A DNA stretch of 64,000 nt, from assembly GCA_020633675.1 (NCBI GenBank), contig JACKDE010000003.1, positions 434,001 through 498,000 of the forward strand, written 5' to 3'. Under the pieces are notes generated by a model that did not search any database, was not told where the DNA came from, and saw only the letters and a program-made list of their open reading frames with translations. The position numbers and the translations under genes are program-made. Below are positions 53,728 to 63,354 of the stretch, piece by piece (within the stretch, counting starts at the first letter, position 1; every line of letters begins with the position of its first letter). This DNA is from Deferribacteres bacterium. GTDB lineage: Bacteria; Zhuqueibacterota; Zhuqueibacteria; Zhuqueibacterales; Geothermadaptataceae.

Positions 53728-55629
53728 TCATTTCTGCTTGTCTATATGAAAAACCAAGCGAATAACCTGGCGCGAAAATGCCGGTTTGATAGCAACCACC
53801 TGTGGTTTTTCTAATACATCATAGCCGGTTTTCGCTACCGAAATCGTATACTGTCCCGGCGCTAAAACATAATCGGCCATTGGTGTGGTTTCACCGGTAT
53901 TCCGGCCATTGATGACCACGCTGGCCCAAATCGGATTTTCGTTTTCAAGCAAAGATTGAACATTGAGATAGCTTTCAAAATAGCAGGTAAGATACTGCCG
54001 CTGTCCTGCCGTCAAAACCAGCGTGGTGTCAATGGTGCCGAATTGAGGATGTTGAAATTGCACAGTGTAGGTGCCGGATTGCAGATTGTACGCCAGGGGT
54101 GTGCCGACCGATGCGGACGCTGAATGATCAACGATGCGAACGCTGCCCGATGGGACGGCCTGCAAAGTAAGCGTAGCAGTAGGCGTAGCCACTGACCGAG
54201 ATGACGTGCGAAGTTGTGCTTCGGTATTTCGCCTGTTTTGCTCTGCCGGTGGTTTTTGCTCAGTTAATTGGCCGATTGAAGCCGTTTTCTCGACCGGCAA
54301 GGGCTGAGCTGCAAGCATAAACGAGAAGCTCACCCGTTGCCCCAATGGCGCTCGTACCGTGGAATCGATGCCGATGAAGCCGCTTTTTTTAATCTGCAGG
54401 TGCGGGCGTTCATTTTGCAATTGCAGATCCTGCAACGGTGTGACGCCGATCGAATCGCCGTCCAAAATAACAGTAGCGCCTGCGGGTTGCGAATCGATTG
54501 CCACAATCGCAGGAGCCGGCGACTCAGAGGCGCGAAAGAGCGATCTCCCGAAATCGCTCAGGCCAAGATAAGCTGCTATAGCGGCGATCATTACTACTCC
54601 GACAAAAGGCACTGCGGATCGTTTCTTTTTCGGGGCTGGCTGCACTGGAACCGCTGGCTGTGCCTGCTGTTGTTTTTGTGTTTGCCCCGATGGCTGAGCT
54701 GGAGCTGCGCCCTGCTTTTGAGCATCAAGCTCGCGGATCGGGGCTGGCATTGTCAGGGTGGCTGATGATTCTTCTTCATCATCAAAAAAATCTGCGACGA
54801 TCACAGCGGCCGTTTCAGGCAATGGCTCCATGCGTTTCAAGTCCGCGATCAGCTCATCCATACTCTGGTAGCGTTCATCCGGATTTTTAAACAGGCATTT
54901 CATGACAATGCTGGCGAACTCTGGCGGCAGATCCTTGCGCACCGCACTGATTCTTTCCGGTTCCTTGTAAACGATCGAGTAGATGCTCGCAGCTTCGTTA
55001 TTTTTCTTAAACGGCGAGATGCCGGTCAACATTTCATACATCACCACGCCCAGCGACCAAATATCGGTGCGCCGATCCAGAAACTGGCTTTGAGCCTGCT
55101 CTGGCGACATGTAGCTGACCGTGCCCATCACCGTGCCGGGTTTGGTCAGCGCCGCACCCTGCGACTTTGCCAGGCCGAAATCCAGCAACTTGGCGATGCC
55201 ATCACTGGTGATCATAACATTGGCAGGCTTCACGTCACGGTGAATAATATTTTGTGCATGGGCCTTCTGCAAACCCCGCGCAATTTGCAGTGTCAAATCC
55301 TGGGTTTGGCGCAAGGTGAGCGGGCCTGTGGACAACATGCTTTTGAGCGTCACGCCGTCATAGTATGCCATCGCGATATACAGGTGGCCATCTTCGGTTT
55401 CCCCAATTTCATATACCGTGCAAATGTTGGGATGATCAAGTGCGGATGCGGATTGCGCTTCGCGGATAAAGCGCTCTGTACCAGACTTGCTGACGTCCAG
55501 ATCCTGCGGCAAGAATTTGAGCGCGGCAAAACGATTTAACTTGGTGTCACGGGCTTTGTACACCACTCCCATGCCACCGCTGCCGAGTTTTTCGATAATC
55601 TCGTAATGAGCGACCGTTGTTCCAATCAT
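53728..55629 (-). CDS. Ser/Thr protein kinase with PEGA domains
   Basis: A 633-residue Hanks-type kinase. The glycine loop LGSGGMGVVYKARD is at residues 15-28, catalytic Lys K38 follows, and HRDVKPAN and LLDFGLA supply the catalytic and metal loops near 130-155. The kinase domain ends near 275. A low-complexity Ala/Pro/Gln linker leads to one membrane helix (about 345-360, VPFVGVVMIAAIAAY). Outside are at least two or three PEGA-type domains, with PAGATVILDGDSIGVTPL near 380 and a VPSGSVRIVD segment near 500. It signals from the envelope to cytoplasmic proteins. It lies 149 bases upstream of the CsgG-like operon on the same strand and may control it; that is inference. Confidence 0.93.
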   Translation of the reverse strand: MIGTTVAHYEIIEKLGSGGMGVVYKARDTKLNRFAALKFLPQDLDVSKSGTERFIREAQSASALDHPNICTVYEIGETEDGHLYIAMAYYDGVTLKSMLSTGPLTLRQTQDLTLQIARGLQKAHAQNIIHRDVKPANVMITSDGIAKLLDFGLAKSQGAALTKPGTVMGTVSYMSPEQAQSQFLDRRTDIWSLGVVMYEMLTGISPFKKNNEAASIYSIVYKEPERISAVRKDLPPEFASIVMKCLFKNPDERYQSMDELIADLKRMEPLPETAAVIVADFFDDEEESSATLTMPAPIRELDAQKQGAAPAQPSGQTQKQQQAQPAVPVQPAPKKKRSAVPFVGVVMIAAIAAYLGLSDFGRSLFRASESPAPAIVAIDSQPAGATVILDGDSIGVTPLQDLQLQNERPHLQIKKSGFIGIDSTVRAPLGQRVSFSFMLAAQPLPVEKTASIGQLTEQKPPAEQNRRNTEAQLRTSSRSVATPTATLTLQAVPSGSVRIVDHSASASVGTPLAYNLQSGTYTVQFQHPQFGTIDTTLVLTAGQRQYLTCYFESYLNVQSLLENENPIWASVVINGRNTGETTPMADYVLAPGQYTISVAKTGYDVLEKPQVVAIKPAFSRQVIRLVFHIDKQK

Positions 55630-55885
55630 AACAATAATTTGCGGAAGTTGTTGCTAATTGTCAAGTGAATCCTTTGCCAGTGCATGTTTGCGGCTGGTGC
55701 CTTTTTCTTTGCCAAACTAACTGCAAAAGTGTATCAATGTGTCACCGGTACGCATAAAAGCTATTGCACCGTTGTATTCAAGCGTTGCCATTTAACGCGA
55801 TGCACCGTTCCCCCAAAAGATGCTTTTGCGAGACAATCTTTCCCGCAAAAATTCAAATAATACAGAAAAATAACGCGGAGGTTCC
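55630..55885. other. Divergent intergenic region between kinase and amidohydrolase
   Basis: This 256-base region must hold the promoters of the kinase (minus) and the amidohydrolase (plus). GGAGG lies six bases before the amidohydrolase ATG. No clear promoter boxes or operator palindromes were recognised. Confidence 0.4.
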
Positions 55886-57178
55886 ATGAATCGGCTCATC
55901 CTTTCTGCTTTTTGCGCTCTGGCTCTCGCTGCAACAGCAGCATTCGGCCAGCAAGAAAAGATCGACCAGCTTGTCAAAAAAATTGCGCCGGATATCATCA
56001 AAATGCGCGAACATATTCACCAAAATCCGGAGCTTGGAAATCGGGAATTCAAAACCGCTGAATTGGTGGCAAACCACCTGCGCAGCCTGGGCATGGAAGT
56101 CACGACCGGCGTTGCACACACCGGGGTGGTCGGTTTGCTTAAGGGCGGCAAGCCCGGTCCCGTGGTGGCCGTCCGCGCGGACATGGATGCCCTGCCTGTT
56201 ACGGAAGAAACCGGCTACAGCTTCAAATCCACAACCAAAACCCAATATCTCGGCAAAGAAGTGGGTGTGATGCACGCATGTGGACATGACATTCATACCT
56301 CGGTGCAACTCGGCGTTGCCTCGGTGCTTGCCGCCCTAAAAGACGAGTTGCCGGGCACGGTGAAATTTATTTTTCAGCCTGCCGAAGAAGGTCCACCACC
56401 CGATGAAGAAGGCGGCGCAGAACTGATGATGAAAGAAAAAGTGCTCGAGAACCCGCGTCCGAGCGCAATCTTCGGACTGCATACATTGGCCAGCATGGAA
56501 GTCGGCAAGGTCGGCTACACTTCCGGCCCGGCAATGGCTGCCGTCGATCATTTCAAGATTGATCTGCATGGCAAGCAGGCACACGGCGCCAAACCGGAAG
56601 AATCGATCGATCCGATTGTGATGGCATCGCAAGTGGTGATGGCTTTCCAAACCATTCGGGCGCGCTCATTGCCGCCGCTTGCCCCGAGTGTGGTGACGGT
56701 CGGCATCATCCAGGCGGGTGAGCGTTTCAACATTATCCCGGCATCTGCGCACATAGAAGGCACTGTTCGCACTTATGATGCCGAAGTGCGCAATACCGTC
56801 GAGCAGCGTATGCATGCTATTCTAAAAGGCATCACCGGTGCGTACGGCGGCTCGTATGAAATGCAGTACGATCGCGGCGCTCCGGCAACCATAAACAATC
56901 CGGAATTGACAGCGCAAATGATACCATCGATTGTGAGCGTGCTCGGTGAGGAAAATGTGGAAATAATATCGCCAACCATGACTGGCGAGGATTTCGCTTA
57001 CTTTGCTCTGGATGTGCCGGGTTTATACTATCGTCTGGGCATGGTTAAGCCAGGCACAGTATCTGGCGGTCATCACACGCCGACTTTCGCGGCAGATAAT
57101 GAGGCTGTATCTGTTGGTATGCGGGTGATGTCTCGCCTGTTGGTGGATTATCTCGAAATGCAAAAGAATGCACAATGA
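55886..57178 (+). CDS. Secreted M20-family amidohydrolase (hippurate hydrolase-like)
   Basis: A 430-residue metallopeptidase/amidohydrolase with a signal peptide (residues ~1-21, ending AAFGQ). The M20D pattern is clear: VRADMDALPV near residue 95, MHACGHDIH with H130, C132 and H134, PAEEGPPPDEEGGAELM with catalytic Glu, and GHHTPTFAADN with the last metal His near the C-terminus. The dimerisation/lid domain lies in the middle (about 210-320). It hydrolyses N-acyl amino acids or similar small amides and here probably works in the periplasm. Related proteins include IAA-amino-acid hydrolases. The start has GGAGG upstream. It is followed 20 bases later by an acetyltransferase in the same direction. 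Confidence 0.93.
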   Translation: MNRLILSAFCALALAATAAFGQQEKIDQLVKKIAPDIIKMREHIHQNPELGNREFKTAELVANHLRSLGMEVTTGVAHTGVVGLLKGGKPGPVVAVRADMDALPVTEETGYSFKSTTKTQYLGKEVGVMHACGHDIHTSVQLGVASVLAALKDELPGTVKFIFQPAEEGPPPDEEGGAELMMKEKVLENPRPSAIFGLHTLASMEVGKVGYTSGPAMAAVDHFKIDLHGKQAHGAKPEESIDPIVMASQVVMAFQTIRARSLPPLAPSVVTVGIIQAGERFNIIPASAHIEGTVRTYDAEVRNTVEQRMHAILKGITGAYGGSYEMQYDRGAPATINNPELTAQMIPSIVSVLGEENVEIISPTMTGEDFAYFALDVPGLYYRLGMVKPGTVSGGHHTPTFAADNEAVSVGMRVMSRLLVDYLEMQKNAQ

Positions 57179-57198
57179 GGTAATGAAACAGAGGGAGT

Positions 57199-57732
57199 AT
57201 GAAACTACAATTTGACAAATACTGTGTTCGCAGTTGGGAAGAAGATGACGCGCCTGCATTGGCAAAATACGCCAACAACCGCAAAATCTGGCTCAATCTG
57301 CGCGACGCCTTCCCCCATCCATACGACCTCCAGAATGCCCGGCAATTCATAGAAGGTGTTCAGGAGATGCAGCCTGAGACCATCTTTGCCATTGCCACGG
57401 AAACAGAAGCAATTGGCAGCATCGGCTTTCAGCTCGGGCAGGATGTGCACAGACACAGCGCTGAGTTGGGCTACTGGCTGGCAGAGCCGTTTTGGGGACG
57501 AGGCATTGTCTCTGAGGCCATTCTTGCTCTGACGGATTTCGCCTTTCAACATTTCAACCTGGCACGCATTTATGCCGAGCCCTATGCATCAAATGTGGCT
57601 TCTGTGCGTGTGCTTGAAAAAGCGGGTTTCCAATGCGAAGGACGGTTGGTTCGCAACGCGCTCAAAAACGGTGAGTTGCAGGATCAGTTCATGTTTGCCA
57701 AAGTCAATTCCGGCTTCAGGATAAAGCGTTGA
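57199..57732 (+). CDS. GNAT acetyltransferase (RimJ/RimL-like)
   Basis: A 177-residue GNAT enzyme that moves an acetyl group from acetyl-CoA to an amine. Characteristic elements are the start LRSWEEDDAPALAKYANN-type strand/helix (CVRSWEEDDAPALAKYAN in this protein), ELGYWLAEPFWGRGIVSEAI near residues 91-110 (the acetyl-CoA pyrophosphate loop), and NVASVRVLEKAGFQCEGRL near 132-150. The length and motifs place it in the RimJ/RimL group, which acetylates ribosomal proteins, but many members use other amines. Co-transcribed with the amidohydrolase, as they are 20 bases apart. No signal peptide. Confidence 0.9.
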   Translation: MKLQFDKYCVRSWEEDDAPALAKYANNRKIWLNLRDAFPHPYDLQNARQFIEGVQEMQPETIFAIATETEAIGSIGFQLGQDVHRHSAELGYWLAEPFWGRGIVSEAILALTDFAFQHFNLARIYAEPYASNVASVRVLEKAGFQCEGRLVRNALKNGELQDQFMFAKVNSGFRIKR

Positions 57733-57749
57733 GATGTGCAGAAATCCAA

Positions 57750-57779
57750 CAAAAAACCCGGCAACGTGTTGCTGCCGGG
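57750..57779 (-). terminator. Rho-independent terminator after the 208-aa lipoprotein gene
   Basis: CCCGGCAAC and GCTGCCGGG pair closely (57757-57779). On the minus strand the hairpin is followed by a T-run (A-run at 57751-57756 on the + strand). It lies about 30 bases after the lipoprotein stop. It may also stop readthrough from the acetyltransferase, but lacks T's in that direction. Confidence 0.82.
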
Positions 57780-57811
57780 CCTGGAGGAGGAGTTATTGAA
57801 CGAGAAAAATG

Positions 57812-58438
57812 TTACCGGCGCACATAACTGGCACGCAAATCCCGCGTAACTTTAAATATGAGCACATCAACCAATTCGCCGTAGGCTTTGTCCGGATTTT
57901 TGGCATAAAGGAAAAATGGACGGCCCGCGCCTGCAGATAGAAAGCCAACGTTTTTTCGGTCGCGCGCGACAGCAGTCCAACGCGTCGTCCCACGCTCTAC
58001 ATCGATCAGCCTTGCCTTGATTTTGGCATCAACCTCCGCACGCACAGACACATCCCGCAGCAAATGTAACACATGCACATGTGGCTTGATGTTCGAAATA
58101 TCGAGGGTGCCAACGATTATCGCATCCAGGCCATATTCGCGTCCCAGCTCCCTAATGGCGTCCCGATCAAGTGTATTATAACCGACTTTTGCTAAAACAC
58201 TGTCTACCGGGCCGAGTTCGAGAATATCTGCACCGGGTTGGGCGAAACTGATTTCTTCCAGAAAACGATCATTCAAATACGCATCAAAATTCCCTTCCGT
58301 CCTTGATTCGAAATTGATGAAGCCGATTGTTTGATAAGCACGCAAATCGAGTCGCGGCGGGACCTGCACTTTGGGACCGCATGCTGCCAGCAAAGCAGCC
58401 GTCAACAAAAGACTCAAAGTCATTTTTTGGGTTTTCAT
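57812..58438 (-). CDS. Unknown lipoprotein (208 aa)
   Basis: A lipoprotein with lipobox LLAAC (C20). The mature protein has an alpha/beta pattern resembling CsgG/GNA1162-like domains: YQTIGFINFESR, FLEEISFAQPGADIL, GLDAIIVGTLDIS and VDAKIKARLIDVERG. The comparison rests on the order of strands and the 'IGFINFE' and 'VGTLDIS' segments; no search could be run. It is a single-gene unit: a terminator follows it and a gap of 202 bases precedes it. It could be an envelope assembly or sensor lipoprotein like the two larger CsgG-type proteins of this window. Function unknown. Confidence 0.75.
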   Translation of the reverse strand: MKTQKMTLSLLLTAALLAACGPKVQVPPRLDLRAYQTIGFINFESRTEGNFDAYLNDRFLEEISFAQPGADILELGPVDSVLAKVGYNTLDRDAIRELGREYGLDAIIVGTLDISNIKPHVHVLHLLRDVSVRAEVDAKIKARLIDVERGTTRWTAVARDRKNVGFLSAGAGRPFFLYAKNPDKAYGELVDVLIFKVTRDLRASYVRR

Positions 58439-58640
58439 AAGTCGCCTCCTCGTGGCATCAATCCATTATACTCTTTAGACAGGTCGCTTGTGCCGCGTTA
58501 AGTGCAACGGCCATGCCAATAGTGGATGGGGGAGTTTTTAGGAACCATATGCGAGGAAGGCGTAGTGGAATGACACAGCCAACAAAACAAAGTTATCAAC
58601 TAATAAAAAATGGCTTGTTCAAAACAAAACGAGCATGAAA

Positions 58641-60077
58641 TTATAACCTGGCTGGTTCCAGGTTTCGGAGCGGCTGTTCAGGAATTTGGGCAACGATGTT
58701 TTTTTTGCGGCCATCCAGGCGGACGAGTATCTCAGGCAAAATCCGTTCTTCGAAATCGGCTAAAGTATCTTCGACCGTGCTGCTGGTATCAAGCACGTAG
58801 AATCCGTATTCCCGCGCAATTTCGGCATAAACCCGACGCGATTGCTGCAACTGCTTTTCGGTCAATTGTGGCTTACGTGCATAAATCACTTCCGGTGAGG
58901 CATCAAGCACGATCCCAACGTCCGGTTTTGGGTAGAACGAGCACAGGCGCTGGCGCAACTTGACATGATAGTCTATCGGCTTATTTTTATAGCCGGTCAA
59001 AATATCATAAAAATAGCGATCGCTGAGCACCAACCTGCCCTGCCGAAGCAATGGGAGCACCAACACCAGCCAGCGTGTCGCCATCTCGAACAACAAAAGC
59101 GCATAGTACAGGACGCTGCGCGTTTGAAATCGCACGTTTTGCATGCCTTTCAGCGGCCCCGGCTTTTTTGCAATGCGCCCCTTGTCAAACGCCTTGTAGT
59201 CGTCCCGATAGGGTTTTAAATGCAGCAATGAAATAATCGTCTGCAGATTCAAAATACTGCCGCCCCATGGACCGAGATAGGCCATTTTGTTGCTGACGCC
59301 GATATCTTTCAGGCGATCTCGAATGGCATCGATGGTCGTGCTTTTTCCTGCTCCGTCAGGTCCGAGAAAGGTCACAATGATGCCGCGTTTTTTGCCAAAA
59401 AATTTCACTTTTTTTTCGCGCGCGGCAATCTGCCATACCCGCCAACGATTCGCAAATTTGCGACGGATCAGCTTTTTTTGTGTCCGCTTGGCAATTTCCC
59501 GAACCAGTGCAGGCTGCTTGTACATCTGCTCAAACTGTCCCGTCAATTCTTCAAAAATCTTTTGCAGCCCAAAGGGCTTGAGGTGGGCATGCAGCACTTG
59601 CTGGTTTTTGGCATACATCATCAGATCAAACAATAACGATGCATGTTTTTGCTGAATTCGCTTTTTGGCAAGCACATTATGAAAGAGCAAGCTGATGAGG
59701 AACTCTTCCGGGGCCAGGCGATAAAAGCCGCCCACACGCTGACGGTTGGCGAGTGCCTTTTTGCTATCGAGGAAAACCAGCCCACGAAAAATGACTTCCG
59801 TGTGCACATCTAAAATGAGCGGCGTGCCTTCTTCCATTTTCAAATACACACGTTTACACGGATTTAGATAGCCATCCTTGATCAAATAAAAGCCGTGGCT
59901 TGCAGCGAACGAGTCGAACGCGGCCATTTGCTTTCGAGAAACCAGTATATCGAGGTCACGTATTGGCTTATCGGTTCGCATATCATCACGAAGGAGAGCG
60001 TACTGCACATCAGCTTCGTGCAGATCAGCCAGCAAGTTCCGGTAAGTCGTATTCGGGTGCTGAATCATCTTTTCCAC
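58641..60077 (-). CDS. Nucleotidyltransferase-like / thymidylate-kinase-like fusion
   Basis: A 478-residue two-part protein. The N-terminal ~210 residues fit a minimal nucleotidyltransferase fold: RDLDILV (D41, D43) and LILDVHTEV (D90) supply the metal-binding acidic residues. The C-terminal part is a P-loop kinase like dTMP kinase: Walker A GPDGAGKST at residues 239-247, LSDRYFYD near 345-355 and LDASPEVIYARK (substrate-binding) near 390-402. Basic residues are plentiful in the linker. The gene is the last of a run on the minus strand with wecB, a GT4 and an APH-like protein. A role in making or charging a sugar or lipid precursor is likely; exact activity unknown. Confidence 0.83.
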   Translation of the reverse strand: MEKMIQHPNTTYRNLLADLHEADVQYALLRDDMRTDKPIRDLDILVSRKQMAAFDSFAASHGFYLIKDGYLNPCKRVYLKMEEGTPLILDVHTEVIFRGLVFLDSKKALANRQRVGGFYRLAPEEFLISLLFHNVLAKKRIQQKHASLLFDLMMYAKNQQVLHAHLKPFGLQKIFEELTGQFEQMYKQPALVREIAKRTQKKLIRRKFANRWRVWQIAAREKKVKFFGKKRGIIVTFLGPDGAGKSTTIDAIRDRLKDIGVSNKMAYLGPWGGSILNLQTIISLLHLKPYRDDYKAFDKGRIAKKPGPLKGMQNVRFQTRSVLYYALLLFEMATRWLVLVLPLLRQGRLVLSDRYFYDILTGYKNKPIDYHVKLRQRLCSFYPKPDVGIVLDASPEVIYARKPQLTEKQLQQSRRVYAEIAREYGFYVLDTSSTVEDTLADFEERILPEILVRLDGRKKNIVAQIPEQPLRNLEPARL

Positions 60078-60079
60078 TG

Positions 60080-61885
60080 TTACTTGATCAAACCTTCAAA
60101 AATCTTCAAGGGCTCAAAAAAATTGCGTTTAACAAACGATTTATCCATGTACTTGAGAGTATCAAGATGGCCTTGTATTCTGCAAATCCAGTACATCATC
60201 ACGAATGCGTGGCAATCTTCCATCTCCAGCTCAAAACTATCCTGATACATTTGCAGAATGCTGGCAAAGAGGGTATCCTGGTTGCGCTTTTCCAGTGCGT
60301 GCACCAACTGGGCAATAATCGAACGGCTTCCCACGCCGATCTGGGCCCGCACAAAATAGTGAAATGCATCGAGCACGGGAAAAGCCATGCGTTGTGCCAT
60401 ATCCCAATCGATAACGCCTTGCAAAGTGTATGTTTTTTCATCGAGAATGATATTTTTGCTGGAAAAATCGCCATGAATCATCGATAGCGTAAATTCTCGA
60501 TTCGCAAAGCGCTCGCGCAAATATTCCGTTAAGCGAGAGCACGCCTTTAAATGTGTTTCTTCAGCACGATAAAAGGCAAAAATGCGCTTTAAAGGCGCAG
60601 TCACATGCACATCAAACGTCGCAGGATCGAAAAAGTAGCGCTTTGCAAAAGTTTGTTGAATGCCGAGCCAAAAGGCAAAAACCTGATGCGTGAAATGCTC
60701 GTATTCAGGCTTTTTCATTTTGACGACATCGCCAGATTTGCCGTGCAGCCAATCTTCTGCATAAAAAGGCTGTCCTTCAAATTGCCGTGCGACAAATGGT
60801 TTTGGAAAAAACTGCCGGCGATTGTCGCCCAATTCAGTCGAATTGGCGAAATGCTCCAGGAAGTCATGATTCTTTTTGACCTTTTTCTCGGCATTCGCAT
60901 TGAGTGGTAACTTGATGATCGCTCGCGGTGCGTCGGCAGACTGGTGGTATTTTAGGAACAGCAGCACCTTGCCACCGGGGGATATGAAATAGCGTTCTAT
61001 TCGCCCTTTGCCGGTATGAATTTCATGCAGTTGCTCGAGAAAACGGTCCAAATAGTTTTGCTGCGGCTGCTTGGCGCTGGCCCCGATCACAACATCCTCG
61101 ACCATTAAGCGCTGAAAGGCGGGCGCACTGCTTGAGGTAACTTGCCCATTGCTGCCTTGCTTGAGCTTGTTGACGGTGCGCGCATCGATGATTGTCGGTG
61201 CGAGACCTATTTTTTCGAACGGCGTGCAATCCATATCCTGCAAAAAGGCCAACGCTTGCTGCGTCAAAATTGGCCGCGTATAGCCGAATTGAAAGCGAAT
61301 GCCGTGCGTGTTGTTGCGCTGCTTTTTGGTGCTTTTTCCGCGCGATTTTTTCCATACCCGCCGGATGGCTTGCTTGGCATATCCAAGGCTGAGTTGATTG
61401 CTGGCAATGATCCAGAATTCGGTGTGCGGATGCAGCAACCGATTAATTTCAGCCTTTTTCAAATAAAGAATTGAATCTGCCGGCTGCGTCGCTGCTGACA
61501 CAATCAGATCAAACTTGGTGGCAAGATCCGTCATATCCTGAATGCAGCTATAATTGGTAATGCCGCGCTTGACCGCCAAATCTTGAAAAAGCTCAATCTC
61601 ATCCGGCAGCATACCGTGCACAATCACAAACGCATTGTTGCGCGCCAGCGATAACGGCAAAGTAGTGAAGCCATCGACCAGTACCAGCACTTGCTTTTCT
61701 TTCCCCAAAGCCATGAAATATTTCCATGCCGAGGTCAGTTCGTAGTGCACATCGCGCAATATTCGTTTGATGATGCTGGCAGGCAGCACCTTGCTGAGTT
61801 CAGCAATGCGTTCAATTATGGCAGCCGGCTGTGCAACCGCCTCATCGCTGAATTCGGGATCTATTTTGGGAGCCAAATCGTGCAT
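60080..61885 (-). CDS. APH/aminoglycoside-phosphotransferase-fold protein
   Basis: A 601-residue protein. The C-terminal half has the APH kinase motifs: MIHGDFSSKNIILDE near residue 468 and GVIDWDMAQRMAFPVLDAF near 487, the catalytic and metal loops (HGDF/IDWD pattern). The N-terminal ~200 residues look like a degenerate Rossmann or methyltransferase-like domain (KQVLVLVDGFTTLPLSLARN, FDLIVSAATQ), without a sure SAM motif. It ends two bases before the NTase-kinase fusion starts and starts five bases after the GT4 gene ends. It may phosphorylate a sugar or lipid intermediate made by that operon. No membrane helix, so it is cytoplasmic. Confidence 0.8.
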   Translation of the reverse strand: MHDLAPKIDPEFSDEAVAQPAAIIERIAELSKVLPASIIKRILRDVHYELTSAWKYFMALGKEKQVLVLVDGFTTLPLSLARNNAFVIVHGMLPDEIELFQDLAVKRGITNYSCIQDMTDLATKFDLIVSAATQPADSILYLKKAEINRLLHPHTEFWIIASNQLSLGYAKQAIRRVWKKSRGKSTKKQRNNTHGIRFQFGYTRPILTQQALAFLQDMDCTPFEKIGLAPTIIDARTVNKLKQGSNGQVTSSSAPAFQRLMVEDVVIGASAKQPQQNYLDRFLEQLHEIHTGKGRIERYFISPGGKVLLFLKYHQSADAPRAIIKLPLNANAEKKVKKNHDFLEHFANSTELGDNRRQFFPKPFVARQFEGQPFYAEDWLHGKSGDVVKMKKPEYEHFTHQVFAFWLGIQQTFAKRYFFDPATFDVHVTAPLKRIFAFYRAEETHLKACSRLTEYLRERFANREFTLSMIHGDFSSKNIILDEKTYTLQGVIDWDMAQRMAFPVLDAFHYFVRAQIGVGSRSIIAQLVHALEKRNQDTLFASILQMYQDSFELEMEDCHAFVMMYWICRIQGHLDTLKYMDKSFVKRNFFEPLKIFEGLIK

Positions 61886-61890
61886 GCGTT

Positions 61891-63249
61891 TCAGGAAACC
61901 AAATAATCGTACAACTGCTCGACTAAAACTTTGCCATTGAAACGGGTCAAAACCTGTTCATCAATCGACCAGCTTTTTGCCTCGTTGGATTCAAAAAAGC
62001 GGTGAATTTCGGTAAGCTTATCAGCTATTTCTTCATTGCGGTCAAATTGCGCCCACCACCCAAGCTTGTTGTCCAGCACGATATCAGCAGTCGCACCAGC
62101 CGCGCTGACTGCCAAAATCGGTTTTTGGGTAGCAATATACTCAAAAATCTTGGCAGGGATTTGTACTGGCGTAACCGGCTGTACAATCAGCATGACGTCC
62201 GCGTACATAATTTCCTGCAAACAAGCGCGGTGCGGTATCGGCGCAATCACTTCAACGCTGTTTTGCAAGTCATTTTCCTGCAGAAATCGTTCGACCTCCG
62301 CGGCAAATTCACCCAAGCCACCAATCAATTTAACCTTAAAACGATCACGAGGGACATTGCCGCTCCGAATCGCGTCGCGCAAACCTGCAAGAAAGGACAT
62401 CGGCGAGCGTTCGCGGTAAAATGTGCCGGTATGGCAAATCACGATTTGCTTGTCGCTGCGACCGTTTTTCGCTGCCAAGCCTTCAAAATCCGCCGGATCA
62501 AAACCATTGGTGATCGCAAGCGATTTTTGATCAATCTTCGCGCCGTAATGTTTGCGAAAATCTGCCAGCAACTCAGGCGTATTCATAATCAATGTGTCTG
62601 CCTGGCTCACTGTGCGTTTCTCAAACTCGACGATTTTCCGTCGTTTAAATGGGGTCATCTCCGGATTGAACCAGCGTTTTTGTGCCCATGGATCACGAAA
62701 ATCGGCAATCCAGTTCACGCCGGTGCGATTCTTCAGATGCGAGCAGACAACGTGCGAGGTGCCGGGTGGACTGCTTGAAAAAACATTCTGAATGCCGTTT
62801 TCCCGGATGATTTTTTCACCGGCCTTGATTGCCGGATAAATCCACATCGCATAGTTGTCCGGGGTATGCATATTGTACGTAAGTGTGTCTTTGAGCTTTT
62901 GAAGAGTCGACTTTTCTTTTGTGCGGTTGCCGCCGGAATTCGCCGTGGCAGTTGAACTGCCATTCGTCTGAGATGGCGGAGATGGCTTGCTGCGATTTTT
63001 CAATGCGAGCATTTTTTTGAAAAGTTGCAGGGCCGGCACACGATAAATGTTGACAGAATCGGGCACTTTGGCGAGCAATTCATGATCGTATTTGTAGCTT
63101 TTGGGCAGCGTCGTTTCATCGACAGTCAGCACCGAAATATCCACGCCCATTTCGTTCAAATAGCGTGAAATCCGGATGATTCGATGAATGCCGCTGGAGG
63201 TTACCGGCGGAAATACCGCGCTAACAATCAGTAGTTTTTTATTTGCCAT
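61891..63249 (-). CDS. GT4-family glycosyltransferase
   Basis: A 452-residue GT-B glycosyltransferase. The N-terminal Rossmann domain begins LLIVSAVFPPVTSSGIHRI, a usual start for GT4-type enzymes. The C-terminal domain includes ICHTGTFYRERSP near residue 270-283 (nucleotide-sugar region) and the PAKIFEYIATQKPILAVSAAG motif (about 367-387) with the family Glu. A Ser/Gly/Thr-rich low-complexity stretch (about 90-112) interrupts the first domain. It adds a sugar from a nucleotide donor to a lipid- or protein-linked acceptor. It follows wecB by 105 bases and precedes the APH-like gene by five, so all are probably one operon for a surface polysaccharide. Confidence 0.88.
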   Translation of the reverse strand: MANKKLLIVSAVFPPVTSSGIHRIIRISRYLNEMGVDISVLTVDETTLPKSYKYDHELLAKVPDSVNIYRVPALQLFKKMLALKNRSKPSPPSQTNGSSTATANSGGNRTKEKSTLQKLKDTLTYNMHTPDNYAMWIYPAIKAGEKIIRENGIQNVFSSSPPGTSHVVCSHLKNRTGVNWIADFRDPWAQKRWFNPEMTPFKRRKIVEFEKRTVSQADTLIMNTPELLADFRKHYGAKIDQKSLAITNGFDPADFEGLAAKNGRSDKQIVICHTGTFYRERSPMSFLAGLRDAIRSGNVPRDRFKVKLIGGLGEFAAEVERFLQENDLQNSVEVIAPIPHRACLQEIMYADVMLIVQPVTPVQIPAKIFEYIATQKPILAVSAAGATADIVLDNKLGWWAQFDRNEEIADKLTEIHRFFESNEAKSWSIDEQVLTRFNGKVLVEQLYDYLVS

Positions 63250-63354
63250 ATCGTTCGAGTATTCATTTCGTAATTGGGCCTTGGCAACGAGCCGGAAGCC
63301 TGTGTCTTCAGATTAATGTTCAAACGTCGCACTATCAAACTGCACGCGACAAAC

